Source: Nocardia puris
Lineage (GTDB): Bacteria; Actinomycetota; Actinomycetes; Mycobacteriales; Mycobacteriaceae
NCBI RefSeq assembly: GCF_003315035.1
Contig: NZ_QNRE01000013.1
Span: 85,801-149,800 of the forward strand
DNA: 64,000 bases
Direction: 5' to 3'
A program made the position numbers and the translations under genes. Below, piece after piece: positions 53,735-64,000 of this stretch; within the stretch, counting starts at the first letter, position 1; each line of letters starts with the position of its first letter. The notes beneath the pieces were generated by a model. The model made no database searches. It was not told where the DNA came from and saw nothing but the letters and a program-made list of their open reading frames with translations.

Positions 53735-55183
53735 TCAGGGGGTCGATACAGGGCGTTTGACGTTGAGTCCGTACATGATTGCCGCGCCGAGGGCGGCGCC
53801 GACGGGCCAGGAGAGGGCGGTGATGGTCTGGGAGTCGGGGGCCAGGGCCACGATGACGGCGATCGTGCCCGAGATGCCCAGGGCGATCAGGGCTTTCGGG
53901 TTGAATCCGCGGGTGTACCAGTAGCTGCCTTCGGGGTGGTCGGAGTAGAGGTCGCCGACGGCGGTGCGCTGGCGGCGGACCAGGTAGTAGTCCACGACGA
54001 GAATGCCGAAGACGGGGCCCATGAGGGCGCCGACGCCGCCGAGGAAGTAGATGATGAAATCCTGGTTCTCCCAGAGCTTCCAGGGCAGCACCACGATGGA
54101 CAGCACGGCGGTGATGATGCCGCCGGTGCGGAACGAGATGTATTTCGGTGCGGCATTGGAGATGTCGTAGGCGGGCGAGACGAAGTTCAGCACCACGTTG
54201 ATGCCCACGGTCGCCGTCGCGAAGAGCACGGCGGCGATCATGACGATCGCATCGTTGTCGATCTCGGCCACCAGCGCGACCGGATCGTGCAGCACCTCCC
54301 CGTACACCTTCAGCGTGGCCAGCGAGATGACGATGGACAGCACCACGAAAGCCGTTTCGTTGAACGGGATTCCCCATGCGTTACCGCGCAGCACGGCCTT
54401 CTTGCTGGGCGAGAACCGTGCGAAGTCGGCGTAGTTCACCAGCGGCCCCGCCATGAACGACACCATCAGGAACGCGACGCCCACGAACGCCGCCACGGTC
54501 GCCCCGCCCGAGAGCGGTTCACCGGCCCGCGCGTTGAAATCGATGCTCCAGTCGGCCTTTCCGAGAATCCAGATGGCCAGCGCGATCATGCCGATCCATA
54601 CCACCGGCCCCGCGAAGTCGGACGCCTTGCGCACCACTTCCATGCCGTAGTTGATGATCGCCAACTGCACCGTCCACAGCACCAGGAACGCGATCCACCC
54701 CAGCGCGGACAACCCCAGGAAGCTGGATTCCGTCCACGACGCCAGCCCCGGCCACACGCGCAACAGCAGAATCATGAGCGCCGTCGAGGCGAGATAGGTC
54801 TGGATGCCGTACCAGAACACCGCCACCACGGCGCGCAACAACGCCGGAACGTTGGCGCCGAACACCCCGAAGGCGGCGCGGGCGAAGACGGGGAACGGCA
54901 CCCCGACCTTCTGCCCCGCGACGCCCACGAGGTTGCTGCCCAGCCACAGGATGAGCACGCCGACGAAGAGCGCGAGCATCGTCTGCCAGCCCGTCATGCC
55001 CAGGGCCAGCATGCCGACGGCGAAGCCGTAGCTGGCGATGCTGTGCGCCGAGGTCATCCAGAGACAGAAGATGTCCCAGGTACGCCAGGTCGCGGTCTCC
55101 TTGGTTGTCGGTGCCAAGTCGTCGTTGACCAGCGTGGAACTGCCCGGCGCGCCGCCCGGCGGCCGTACCCGAGTTTCGGTCAT
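53735..55183 (-). CDS. NCS1-family nucleobase/allantoin:cation symporter (482 aa)
   Basis: Inner-membrane uptake carrier of the NCS1 (PucI/Mhp1) family, moving nucleobases, hydantoins or allantoin with Na+ or H+. It has about twelve hydrophobic segments. Family motifs are the LWMTSAHSIASYGFAVGML opening helix, GQKVGVPFPVFARAAFGVFG and PAYDISNAAPKYISFR. It is the last gene of an operon whose enzymes act on dihydropyrimidines, so uracil, thymine, dihydro-forms or hydantoins are the likely cargo. ATG 55181-55183 is preceded by AAGGATG; 23 nt separate it from mmsA. Confidence 0.92.
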   Translation of the reverse strand: MTETRVRPPGGAPGSSTLVNDDLAPTTKETATWRTWDIFCLWMTSAHSIASYGFAVGMLALGMTGWQTMLALFVGVLILWLGSNLVGVAGQKVGVPFPVFARAAFGVFGANVPALLRAVVAVFWYGIQTYLASTALMILLLRVWPGLASWTESSFLGLSALGWIAFLVLWTVQLAIINYGMEVVRKASDFAGPVVWIGMIALAIWILGKADWSIDFNARAGEPLSGGATVAAFVGVAFLMVSFMAGPLVNYADFARFSPSKKAVLRGNAWGIPFNETAFVVLSIVISLATLKVYGEVLHDPVALVAEIDNDAIVMIAAVLFATATVGINVVLNFVSPAYDISNAAPKYISFRTGGIITAVLSIVVLPWKLWENQDFIIYFLGGVGALMGPVFGILVVDYYLVRRQRTAVGDLYSDHPEGSYWYTRGFNPKALIALGISGTIAVIVALAPDSQTITALSWPVGAALGAAIMYGLNVKRPVSTP

Positions 55184-55206
55184 CGGATGATCCTTCTTGC
55201 CTAGTG

Positions 55207-56705
<1,499 letters not shown>

Positions 56706-56709
<4 letters not shown>

Positions 56710-58031
56710 CGGATCTCCTCGGGCAGAGCGGTGAGTACTTCGCGCAGCGCGGCGGCGGCCTCGTGGACCTCGGCCTCGGTGACCACGCAGGGCGGGGCGA
56801 AATGAATTCTGTTGTCGGCCAGGAACGGCAGCACGCCGCGCGCGACCAGGTCGGCCTTGATCCGCGCCATGGCGGCGGCCGAAAGCGGCTGGCGGGTCTC
56901 ACGATCGGCGACGAGCTCGATCGCCCAGAACACGCCTTCGCCGCGCACTTCGCCGATCAGCGGCACGTCCTCGGCCACCCGCGACAGCGCGGGACCGATC
57001 ACGGTGCGGCCGATGCGTTCGGCGTTCGCGACGATCCCTTCGTCGGCCATCACGTCGAGCGCGGCGACGATGGAGGCGGCCGCGAGCGGATGCCCGCTGT
57101 AGGTGAGGCCGCCGGGGAAGACCCGCTCGTCGAAGGTGCGGGCGATGGGCTCGGAGATCACCACGCCGCCGACGGGCACGTATCCGGAGTTCACGCCCTT
57201 GGCGAAGGTGATCAGGTCCGGGATCACGTCGTAGCCGTCGAACGCGAACCACCGTCCGGTGCGGCCGAAGCCGCACATCACCTCGTCGAGGATCAACACG
57301 ATCCCGTAGCGGTCGGCGATCGCGCGCACGCCGGCGAGGTAGCCGGGCGGCGGCACCAGGATGCCCGCAGTGCCGGGCACGCTCTCCAGCAGGATCGCGG
57401 CGATAGTGTCGGGACCCTCGCACTGCACCACGCGTTCCAGGTGCCGCAGCGCGCGCTCGCTCTCCTCTTCGGCACTGCTGGACCAGAATTCGCTGCGGTA
57501 CAGGTACGGGCCGAAGAAGTGCACGTGCCCGCGCGCGTATTCGTTGGGCATACGCCGCCAGTCGCCGGTGGCGACCACCGCGGCGCCCGTATTGCCGTGG
57601 TAGGAACGGTAAGTCGAGAGCACCTTGTCGCGCCCGGTGTGCAGGCGGGCCATCCGGATGGCGTTCTCGTTCGCGTCGGCGCCGCCGTTGGTGAAGAAAA
57701 CCTTGTCGAAGCCCTCCGGCGCGAGCGCGGTGATCCGCTGCGCCGCCTCGCCGCGCTGGAGGTTCGCGACGGCCGGGCCGATGGTGGTGAGCCGCGCCGC
57801 CTGGTCGGCGATGGCGGCGGTGACCACCGGATGCTGGTGCCCGATATTGACATTCACCATCTGGCTGGCGAAGTCCAGGTACTCGCGGCCCGCGTGGTCC
57901 CACACCCGGCAGCCGCGTCCCCCCGCCAGCACCAGCGGGTTCAGCGCGGCCTGCGCGGACCACGAATGGAACACGTGGGCGCGGTCGAGTTCGTAGGCGC
58001 GGGCGTCGAGGTCGATCCCCACGGCGGTCAT
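56706..58031 (-). CDS. Class III PLP-dependent aminotransferase (beta-amino acid:pyruvate type; 441 aa)
   Basis: Omega-transaminase fold. Substrate/PLP motifs: VNVNIGHQHPVV, FFTNGGADANENAIRMAR, STYRSYHGNTGA, LILDEVMCGFGRTGRWFA with the PLP-ring Asp, and the Schiff-base Lys in LITFAKGVNSGYVPVGG (about residue 286). ATGA overlaps on both sides tie it to mmsA and the LLM oxidoreductase. Context points to transamination of beta-alanine and/or beta-aminoisobutyrate to the semialdehydes. Full length. Confidence 0.92.
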
Positions 58032-59053
58032 GCCGACACCTTCGTCGCCGTGATGGCTTGCCGCAGTTGCGGAATCACGGTCTCGCCGTAGACGCGCAAG
58101 GTCTCCTCCTTGTTGTCGTGCTGCAGATAGCCGGCGAACTGGTCCACGCCGAGATCGGCCAGCGCGCGCAGTTTCGCGATGTGGTCCTCGGGGGTGCCCA
58201 GCACGCAGAACCGCTCGACGATGTCGTCGGAGACGAAGTCGGCGTGCGTGTTTCCCGCCCGGCCGTGCTGGTTGTAGTCGTAGCCTTTGCGGCCCTCGAT
58301 GTAGTCGGTGAGCGCGGCGGGCACCTGTCCGGAGGTGCCGTACCGCTCGACGATGTCGGCGACGTGGTTGCCGACCATGCCGCCGAACCAGCGGCACTGA
58401 TCGCGCATGTGCTGCCGATCGGTGCCGATGTACATCGGTGCGGCGACGCACATCTTGATCGAATCGGGGTCGCGACCGGCCGCCGCGGCGGCCTTGCGGA
58501 CGGTGCCGATCATCCACTCCGCGATGTCGAGATCGGCGAGCTGCAGGATGAACCCGTCGGCCACCTCGCCGGTCAGCGCCAGCGCCTTCGGCCCGTAGGC
58601 GGCCACCCACACCTCCAGCGCGGAGCCGGTGCTCCACGGGAATTGCAGTGTGCTGCCGCCGTATTCGACCGGGCGCGAGTTGGCCAGCTCGCGGATCACG
58701 TGGATGGACTCGCGCAGCGTGGCGAGGGTGGTGGGTTTGCCGCCGCCCACGCGCACCGCCGAATCACCGCGCCCGATGCCGCAGATGGTGCGGTTGCCGT
58801 ACGCCTCGTTGAGGGTGGCGTAGAGCGAGGCGGTGACGGTCCAGTCGCGGGTCGCCGGATTGGTCACCATGGGCCCCACCGTGATTCGCTTCGTCTCGTG
58901 CAAGATCTGGCTGTACAGCACGTACGGCTCCTGCCACAGCAGGTGCGAATCGAAGGTCCACAGGTGGCTGAAACCGTGCGCCTCGGCCAGTTTGGCCAGT
59001 TGCACCGTGCGCGCCGCGGGCGGATCGCATTGCAGTACCGCTCCGAATTCCAT
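58028..59053 (-). CDS. LLM-class flavin-dependent oxidoreductase (TIGR03842-like; 341 aa)
   Basis: Luciferase-like TIM-barrel oxidoreductase using FMN or F420. The N-terminus MEFGAVLQCDPPAARTVQLA, the WTFDSHLLWQEPYVLY segment and GIGRGDSAVR are typical of the subgroup found next to hydantoinase/dihydropyrimidinase genes in actinobacteria. Starts at ATG 59051-59053 with GGAGA before it and overlaps the aminotransferase start by ATGA. Its exact reaction is unproven; it might act on the pyrimidine ring or remove a side product. No dihydropyrimidine dehydrogenase gene is in the window. Confidence 0.88.
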   Translation of the reverse strand: MEFGAVLQCDPPAARTVQLAKLAEAHGFSHLWTFDSHLLWQEPYVLYSQILHETKRITVGPMVTNPATRDWTVTASLYATLNEAYGNRTICGIGRGDSAVRVGGGKPTTLATLRESIHVIRELANSRPVEYGGSTLQFPWSTGSALEVWVAAYGPKALALTGEVADGFILQLADLDIAEWMIGTVRKAAAAAGRDPDSIKMCVAAPMYIGTDRQHMRDQCRWFGGMVGNHVADIVERYGTSGQVPAALTDYIEGRKGYDYNQHGRAGNTHADFVSDDIVERFCVLGTPEDHIAKLRALADLGVDQFAGYLQHDNKEETLRVYGETVIPQLRQAITATKVSA

Positions 59054-59062
59054 GGCGTCTCC

Positions 59063-60484
59063 TCAGATCAGGTACTGACAGGGGTCGCGGCGCACGAACT
59101 GCCCGTCGCCTTTGGCGCCCCGGTATTCGCCGTCGGACACCACGACCTTGCCGCGGGCGAGCACCACGTCGACGTGCCCGTCGATCTCGTAGCCCTCCCA
59201 GGCCGAATGGTCCATGTTCATGTGGTGGGTCTTGCCGAGGCCGATCGAGGTGTGGCCGTTCGGGTCGTAGACCACGATGTCGGCGTCCGCGCCCGGGGCG
59301 AGCACACCCTTGCGGCCGTAGAGGCCGAACATCCGCGCCGGGGTGGTGGAGGTGATCTCCACCCAGCGCTCCAAGGTGATCCGCCCGTCCACCACGCCCT
59401 GGTACATCAGGTCCATCCGGTGTTCCACGGTGCCGATTCCGTTGGGAATCTTGGAGAAATCGCCGAGCCCCATGTCCTTCTGCCCCTTCATGCAGAACGG
59501 ACAGTGATCGGTGGACACCATCTGCAAGTCGTTGGTGCGCAACGCCTGCCACACCTGATCCTGGTGCTCCTCCTGCCGCGACCGCAGCGGTGTCGAACAG
59601 ACCCACTTCGCGCCCTCGAAACCCGCCGCGCCGAGGTTGTCCTCCAGCGAGAGGTACAGGTACTGCGGGCAGGTCTCGCCGAACACGTTGCGGCCGCGAT
59701 CGCGCGCCGCGGCCAGTTGCGCCACAGCCTGTTTCGCCGACACGTGCACCACGTACAGCGGCGCGCCGGTGAGGTCGGCGAGCATGATCGCGCGGTGCGT
59801 GGCCTCCTCCTCGAGCTGCCAGGCGCGGGCGATGCCGTGGTAGTACGGCGCGGTCTTGCCCTCGGCCAGCAGCTGTTCGACGAGCACGTCGATGGCGGGG
59901 CCGTTCTCGGCGTGCATCATGGTGAGCAGGCCGGTGTCGGCGCCGGTCTGCATGGCGCGCAGGATCTGCGCGTCGTCGCTGTAGAAGACGCCGGGGTAGG
60001 CCATGAACAGCTTGAAGCTGGTGATGCCCTCGTCGGGCAGTCGGCGCAGCGCGGCCAGGGATTCGGCGTTCACGTCGCCGATGATCTGGTGGAACGAGTA
60101 GTCGACGGCGCACTGCCCGTCGGCCATCTTGTGCCAGGTCTCCAGCGAATCCTGCACGCGCTCACCGAACTTCTGCACGGCGAAGTCGATGATGGTGGTG
60201 GTGCCGCCCCACGCCGCCGCCCTGGTGCCGGTCTCGAAGTCGTCGGAAGCCGTTGTCCCGCCGAACGGCATGGACATGTGCGTGTGCGCGTCGATGCCGC
60301 CGGGGATGACGTACTTGCCGGTCGCGTCGACGACCGTGTCGACCGTCTCGGCGAGGTTCGCGCCGAGCACCGTACTGCCCGGTTCGAGCAGGGCGACGAT
60401 GCGTTCGCCGTCCACCAGCACGTCGGCCGCGCCGCGGCCGGTGGCCGAGACCACGGTGCCGCCGGTGATCAAAGTCGTTGCCAT
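59063..60484 (-). CDS. hydA: Dihydropyrimidinase / D-hydantoinase (473 aa)
   Basis: Zinc amidohydrolase opening the ring of 5,6-dihydrouracil or dihydrothymine (and hydantoins). Metal ligands: H-x-H in GGIDAHTHMSMPF, the carboxylated Lys in TSFKLFMAYPG (about residue 152), later His in TMMHAENG and VVHVSA, and the Asp in VSTDHCPF. The ATG at 60482-60484 has GAGGAGG 6 nt upstream; the GTG two codons earlier would sit inside that site. It is 9 nt before the LLM gene and 16 nt after the ureidopropionase stop. Confidence 0.94.
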   Translation of the reverse strand: MATTLITGGTVVSATGRGAADVLVDGERIVALLEPGSTVLGANLAETVDTVVDATGKYVIPGGIDAHTHMSMPFGGTTASDDFETGTRAAAWGGTTTIIDFAVQKFGERVQDSLETWHKMADGQCAVDYSFHQIIGDVNAESLAALRRLPDEGITSFKLFMAYPGVFYSDDAQILRAMQTGADTGLLTMMHAENGPAIDVLVEQLLAEGKTAPYYHGIARAWQLEEEATHRAIMLADLTGAPLYVVHVSAKQAVAQLAAARDRGRNVFGETCPQYLYLSLEDNLGAAGFEGAKWVCSTPLRSRQEEHQDQVWQALRTNDLQMVSTDHCPFCMKGQKDMGLGDFSKIPNGIGTVEHRMDLMYQGVVDGRITLERWVEITSTTPARMFGLYGRKGVLAPGADADIVVYDPNGHTSIGLGKTHHMNMDHSAWEGYEIDGHVDVVLARGKVVVSDGEYRGAKGDGQFVRRDPCQYLI

Positions 60485-60500
60485 GCGCACCTCCTCGTGC

Positions 60501-61349
60501 TCAGGGCGCCACGATGGCGTCGTAGGAATCCGGGCGGCGGTCGCGGTAGAACTGCCAGTCGCCGCGCACCTCCCGCACCAGGTCCAGGTCGATATCGCGG
60601 ATCACCAGCTCGTCGGTGTCGGTGGAAGCCACCGCGCCCACGTAGTTGCCGCGCGGGTCCACGAAATACGAACTGCCGTAGAAGGTCACCGCGTCGTCGC
60701 CGAACTCGTCGGTCTCGGTGCCGATCCGGTTGTTCGCGGCGACGTAGTACTGGTTGGCGGCCGCCGCGGCGGGCTGTTCCAGTTCCCAGAGCCGGTTGGA
60801 CAGGCCGGGTTTGGTGGCCGACGGGTTGAACACCAGTTCGGCGCCGCCCAATCCGTACGCGCGCCAGCCCTCCGGGAAGTGCCGGTCGTAGCAGATGTAG
60901 ACGCCGATCTTGCCGACGGCGGTGTCGAACACCGGGTAGCCGAGGTTGCCGGGGCGGAAGTAGAACTTCTCCCAGAAGCTGGGCAGGTGCGGAATGTGGT
61001 GCTTGCGGTATTTGCCCAGGTAGCTGCCGTCTGCGTCGATCACCGCGGCGGTGTTGTACAGCACGCCGGGCTGGTCCTCCTCGTACACCGGGAGCACGAT
61101 CACCATCCGGTGCGCGCGGGCCAGTTCGGCGAATCGCTCGGTGGTGGGCCCCGGCACGGACTCGGCGTACTCGTAGTACTTCTTGTCCTGCACGTTGCCG
61201 AAGTAGGGCCCGTAGAACAGTTCCTGGAAGCAGATCACCTGCACGCCCGCAGCGGCGGCCTCTTCGACGAACCCCTCGTGCTTGGCGATCATCGACTTCT
61301 TGTCGCCGGTCCACGTCGCCTGGGTGATGGCGGCCTTGATTGTCGTCAC
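60501..61349 (-). CDS. Beta-ureidopropionase-type nitrilase-superfamily amidohydrolase (282 aa)
   Basis: Hydrolyses N-carbamoyl-beta-alanine to beta-alanine, CO2 and NH3. The Glu-Lys-Cys triad is visible: VICFQELFYGPYF, the lysine in YRKHHIPHLPSFWEKFYF, and GVYICYDRHFPEGWR. The HIPH..EKFYF variant is typical of this subfamily. Starts at GTG 61347-61349 with GGGAG 9 nt upstream. It is the first gene of the minus-strand operon, divergent from the MocR-type regulator. Confidence 0.92.
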   Translation of the reverse strand: MTTIKAAITQATWTGDKKSMIAKHEGFVEEAAAAGVQVICFQELFYGPYFGNVQDKKYYEYAESVPGPTTERFAELARAHRMVIVLPVYEEDQPGVLYNTAAVIDADGSYLGKYRKHHIPHLPSFWEKFYFRPGNLGYPVFDTAVGKIGVYICYDRHFPEGWRAYGLGGAELVFNPSATKPGLSNRLWELEQPAAAAANQYYVAANNRIGTETDEFGDDAVTFYGSSYFVDPRGNYVGAVASTDTDELVIRDIDLDLVREVRGDWQFYRDRRPDSYDAIVAP

Positions 61350-61363
61350 CTGTCGATCTCCCT

Positions 61364-61416
61364 ACCGAAGTTTGATTATGTTATCTTCGACGGTAAACAT
61401 TTCCTGAATATTTCAG
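61364..61416. promoter_or_regulatory. Candidate operators between pyd operon and MocR gene
   Basis: This AT-rich stretch within GC-rich DNA has two inverted-repeat elements: ACCGAAG (61364-61370) facing CTTCGACGGT (61385-61394), and CTGAA-TAT-TTCAG at 61404-61416, a perfect 5-bp repeat with 3-base spacer. It covers the shared promoter zone of the two divergent units and is the expected site for the MocR-type protein. Confidence 0.5.
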
Positions 61417-61461
61417 TCGGTGCCGGAAGTGTAAATCTCGCGGCGTGATCGAGAAGTGAAA

Positions 61462-62820
61462 ATGAGCGACCGGATTCAGATCGATGACCCCACCCCCGCC
61501 GGGATCGCGGGCGCCATCGCGCGCCTCATCACCAGCGGCGAGCTGCGGGCGGGCGACCGTCTGCCCACCGTGCGGGAGCTTTCCAGCAGGCTGGGAGTCA
61601 GTCCCGCCACCGTCAGCCACGGCTGGCGGGCGCTGGCGCAGGCCGGCCTCGTCGTATCGCGGGGTCGCAGCGGCACATTCGTGGCCGAGGGCGGCGCGCG
61701 GCCCGCGGCGTCCCGGACCGACGGGATGACCCGGGGCGCCACCACGGCGCGACTGGACCTCTCGCTCGGCACGCCCGATCCCGTGCTGCTGCCCGAGATC
61801 GGGTCGATCCTGTCCCGGCTCGCCCTGGGTGCGGAGACCACCGACTATCACCAGGCGCCCGTGGTGCCGGAGCTCGGGCGGCTGTTGCAGGCCGACTGGC
61901 CGACCGGGTCGGGCGCGCTCACCGTGGTGGACGGGGCGATGGACGCGGTGGCGCGCAGCCTGCACGCGGTGGTGCGGTTCGGCGACCGGGTGATCGTCGA
62001 GGACCCGACCTTTCCCTACATCCTGGACTATCTGGATTCCATTGGCGCGCAGACTGTTCCGGTGCGGATGGACGGCGAGGGCGTGCTGCCCGCCGAGTTC
62101 GCCCGCGCGCTGGCGACCGGGGCCACGGCGGCGGTGCTGCAGCCGCGCGCGCAGAATCCGACCGGGGCGTCCATGAGCGCGGAGCGCGCGGCGGAACTGG
62201 TGGAAGTGCTACGGCGCAGCGAACATCGGTGCATGGTGATCGAGGACGATCACTCCGGGCCCGTCGTCCCCGCCGAGGACATCAGCCTCGGGCGCTGGGT
62301 GCCGGACCGGGTGCTGCACGTGCGCAGCTACTCCAAATCGCATGGGCCCGATCTACGGATCGCGGCGCTGTCGGGGCCGGAGGAGATCATCGACCGCATC
62401 GTCGCCACCCGCATGCTCGGCCCCGGGTGGACGCCCCGCATCCTGCAACGCCTCCTGCACGAGATGCTGCGCGACGAAACCGTCACCCGCACCGTCGAAT
62501 TCGCCCGTGACCAGTATCAGGCGCGCCGCCGCGCCCTCGCCGACGGGTTGCGCGAGCGCGGTGTGCGCATCGCCGACGGGCAGGGACTCAACGCCTGGGT
62601 GCCCGTCGCCGACGAACGCACCGCCCTGGTTCACTTGGCGGCCAACGGAATTCGCGTCGCCCCCGGCGGGCCGTTCTTCGTCGCCGACCGCGGGCACCCC
62701 GAAGCCGTGCGCGTGACGATCGCGCCGCTGTCGGAGGGGGTCGAGGAAGTGGCGTCGGTGCTGGCGTTGGCGGCGCGGCCCCGGCAGTCGGAGTACTTCT
62801 CGCTGGGGCGGGAAGGGTAG
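61462..62820 (+). CDS. MocR/GntR-family regulator with aminotransferase-like domain (452 aa)
   Basis: N-terminal GntR winged helix (about 8-75) with LPTVRELSSRLGVSPATVSHGWRAL, followed by a fold-type I aminotransferase-like domain (about 95-430). The PLP lysine is probably in HVRSYSKSHGPDLR (about residue 290), and VIEDDHSG holds the PLP-ring Asp. Such regulators sense PLP and an amine or amino acid. It is divergent from the pyd operon, so it likely senses a beta-amino acid. Start ATG 61462 with GAGAAG 5 nt upstream; a GTG two codons earlier is less likely. Its last 136 bases are repeated at the window end. Confidence 0.92.
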   Translation: MSDRIQIDDPTPAGIAGAIARLITSGELRAGDRLPTVRELSSRLGVSPATVSHGWRALAQAGLVVSRGRSGTFVAEGGARPAASRTDGMTRGATTARLDLSLGTPDPVLLPEIGSILSRLALGAETTDYHQAPVVPELGRLLQADWPTGSGALTVVDGAMDAVARSLHAVVRFGDRVIVEDPTFPYILDYLDSIGAQTVPVRMDGEGVLPAEFARALATGATAAVLQPRAQNPTGASMSAERAAELVEVLRRSEHRCMVIEDDHSGPVVPAEDISLGRWVPDRVLHVRSYSKSHGPDLRIAALSGPEEIIDRIVATRMLGPGWTPRILQRLLHEMLRDETVTRTVEFARDQYQARRRALADGLRERGVRIADGQGLNAWVPVADERTALVHLAANGIRVAPGGPFFVADRGHPEAVRVTIAPLSEGVEEVASVLALAARPRQSEYFSLGREG

Positions 62821-62823
62821 GGG
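62685..62823 (+). repeat. 139-bp exact direct repeat, copy 1 (3' end of MocR gene)
   Basis: The bases from CGACCGCGGGCACCCC to TAGGGG, covering the last 45 codons and stop of the MocR gene, recur identically at 63862-64000. The offset is 1177 bp. Identity begins abruptly: the bases just before differ. This is the hallmark of a tandem duplication junction. Confidence 0.9.
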
Positions 62824-62843
62824 GCGCCGGTACCGTGGTGCGC

Positions 62844-63479
62844 ATGCTGTTGTGGATCAACGGGCCTTTCGGTGGAGGGAAGACGCAGACCGCGTTCGAG
62901 CTGCACAGCCGGTTGCCGGGGAGCGTGGTGTGCGATCCCGAGGAGGTGGGCTACGGGTTGCATCGCACGATGCCGCCGGCCCTGCGGCGCGACTTCCAGG
63001 ACTACCCGAGCTGGCGGCAAGGTGTGTTCGAGGTGCTCGATCACGTGGTCCGGGCGCACGACGGGGTGGTGATCGCGCCGATGACGGTGGCGAATCCGCA
63101 GTATTTCGCGGAGACGGTGGGCCGGCTGCGGGACGCGGGCAACGAGGTCCACCACTTCGCGTTGCTCGCCGACCGGGAGACGGTGATCGAGCGGTTGCGC
63201 GACCGAGGTCTCGGACTCGCGCCGGTGCTGAAGGCGGTCGGGCAGGCCGATCTCCTGCTGCGTCGCGAACAGTTCGCCGTCGACAAGCTCGACTACTGCC
63301 TCGAGCGGTTGAGCGCACCCGAATTCGCCGAGCACATCCGGACCGACACCACCCCGGTCCCGGCAGTGGCGGAACGCATCGCAGAGTCGGCCGGCTTGCG
63401 GCTGGAGCCCCGCGACGACAACCCGGTCCGCGCCAAACTCCGCCGGGTGGGGGTCACGCTCCGCCACACGTTTCGCTGA
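62844..63479 (+). CDS. TmrB-like P-loop ATPase (tunicamycin-resistance family; 211 aa)
   Basis: Small AAA/P-loop protein. The N-terminus MLLWINGPFGGGKTQTAFEL matches the start of TmrB-like proteins, with Walker A GPFGGGKT at residues 7-14. Further family features are the DPEEVGYGLHR segment, a VVIAPMTVANPQYF segment and the Arg-rich REQFAVDKLDYCLERL lid-like helix. TmrB protects Bacillus from tunicamycin; in actinobacteria the role of homologues is unknown. I chose ATG 62844 rather than the two GTGs at 62835/62838 because it matches the family start. It lies entirely inside the possible duplicated unit. Confidence 0.88.
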   Translation: MLLWINGPFGGGKTQTAFELHSRLPGSVVCDPEEVGYGLHRTMPPALRRDFQDYPSWRQGVFEVLDHVVRAHDGVVIAPMTVANPQYFAETVGRLRDAGNEVHHFALLADRETVIERLRDRGLGLAPVLKAVGQADLLLRREQFAVDKLDYCLERLSAPEFAEHIRTDTTPVPAVAERIAESAGLRLEPRDDNPVRAKLRRVGVTLRHTFR

Positions 63480-63861
63480 GTCTCCCGGCACTCACCGGTG
63501 TTCCTTGGCGAGAATGGTTCCGCCGCAACATCATCGGGCCATGGCGGAACACCGCTCGAGGTCCGTGTGAACGGACCGATGCCGAGCAACGTCGGCACCG
63601 CGAACAGGTGCGGGCCGAGTTTCGCTTCGCCGTCGCCGAGCACCGCGAACTGCTCGACCAGCTCGCGTGAGCCGCGTCGTCGTCCGACAGGGGCCGCGGG
63701 CGAGCCGCGCTCGGATTCGCTCCGGGGGCGAACCGGTCCGGAACGAACTGACACAACGGACGACTCGTCGTCGGTCGAACGCCGCGCCGCTCCCTCTGAT
63801 CAACGCGGCGGAACGTATCGCATCCGACGACGGATCAGTTCGACGACCGTGAAGGCGTCAT
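63480..63861. other. Region without a convincing gene; possible decayed coding fragment
   Basis: No complete gene is visible. On the plus strand at about 63506-63670 one frame reads WREWFRRNIIGPWRNTARG and ends ...FRFAVAEHRELLDQLA before TGA, with coding-like composition, but it has no ATG, GTG or TTG start. It may be the tail of a lost gene. The rest of the stretch up to the repeat junction at 63862 has stops in all frames. Confidence 0.3.
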
Positions 63862-64000
63862 CGACCGCGGGCACCCCGAAGCCGTGCGCGTGACGATCGC
63901 GCCGCTGTCGGAGGGGGTCGAGGAAGTGGCGTCGGTGCTGGCGTTGGCGGCGCGGCCCCGGCAGTCGGAGTACTTCTCGCTGGGGCGGGAAGGGTAGGGG
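63862..64000 (+). repeat. 139-bp exact direct repeat, copy 2 (continues past window end)
   Basis: Identical to 62685-62823 up to the last base of the window. The bases before the junction keep no MocR reading frame, so this copy is a gene 3' end without its gene. If the duplication is real, a second TmrB-like gene should follow just outside the window. Confidence 0.9.

Noticed and set aside
63667..63852. 61-codon plus-strand ORF before the second repeat copy
   Set aside because: Starts inside the preceding fragment, has arginine/serine-rich chance composition and no ribosome site.

Overview
The window is high-GC actinobacterial DNA, most like Nocardia or a close Corynebacteriales relative. 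The signs are strong G/C third-position bias, many GTG/TTG starts, a PknK-type kinase, DtxR/IdeR-like iron-box sequence, deazaflavin-type and NDMA-type oxidoreductases and a very large NRPS. Genes are dense, with many 4-bp ATGA overlaps. No tRNA, rRNA, CRISPR array or transposase was seen.

Layout. (a) 1-5.7 kb: end of an aldehyde/alcohol dehydrogenase operon, a DinB-like protein, a degenerate tandem repeat, two small membrane proteins and a solitary Abi (HEPN) protein. (b) 4.9-13.0 kb: a three-gene minus-strand operon (GltB-like glutamate synthase of 1806 aa, CysJ-like diflavin reductase, divergent HmuS/ChuS-like protein) whose genes overlap, preceded by a candidate iron box. (c) 13.3-18.0 kb: a small secreted protein, a truncated DUF234 ATPase, a methyltransferase, NhaA and a K+ channel. 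(d) 18.2-24.5 kb: two paralogous GbsR/MarR-type regulators divergent from two ATPase/permease ABC exporter pairs, with a palindromic operator between them. (e) 24.8-42.7 kb: an S12/beta-lactamase-fold lipoprotein convergent with one 16.5-kb NRPS gene of four modules. (f) 43.0-51.4 kb: a small ORF, pknK, an AurF-like diiron oxygenase, a Ddn-like protein, a TetR regulator divergent from a flavodoxin-like reductase plus nitronate monooxygenase pair, and a hydrolase. (g) 51.7-53.3 kb: glutaminase-STAS fusion and an MmcQ/YjbR protein. (h) 53.7-62.8 kb: a six-gene reductive pyrimidine-degradation operon with a strong terminator and a divergent MocR regulator. (i) 62.8-64.0 kb: a TmrB-like P-loop gene inside what looks like a 1177-bp tandem duplication running off the window edge.

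How parts may work together. The NRPS order reads A-T-E / C-C*-A-T-E / C-C*-A-T / C-A-T-TE, where C* is a C-terminal condensation lobe without its catalytic half. This predicts a tetrapeptide with two D-residues at positions 1 and 2. The adjacent S12 peptidase-like lipoprotein and the duplicated exporters are candidates for maturation, resistance or export; this is inference from neighbourhood only. The GltB-like/diflavin/HmuS-like operon could be an iron-responsive electron-transfer unit. The pyd operon should turn dihydropyrimidines into beta-amino acids and then acyl-CoA, with uptake by the NCS1 permease.
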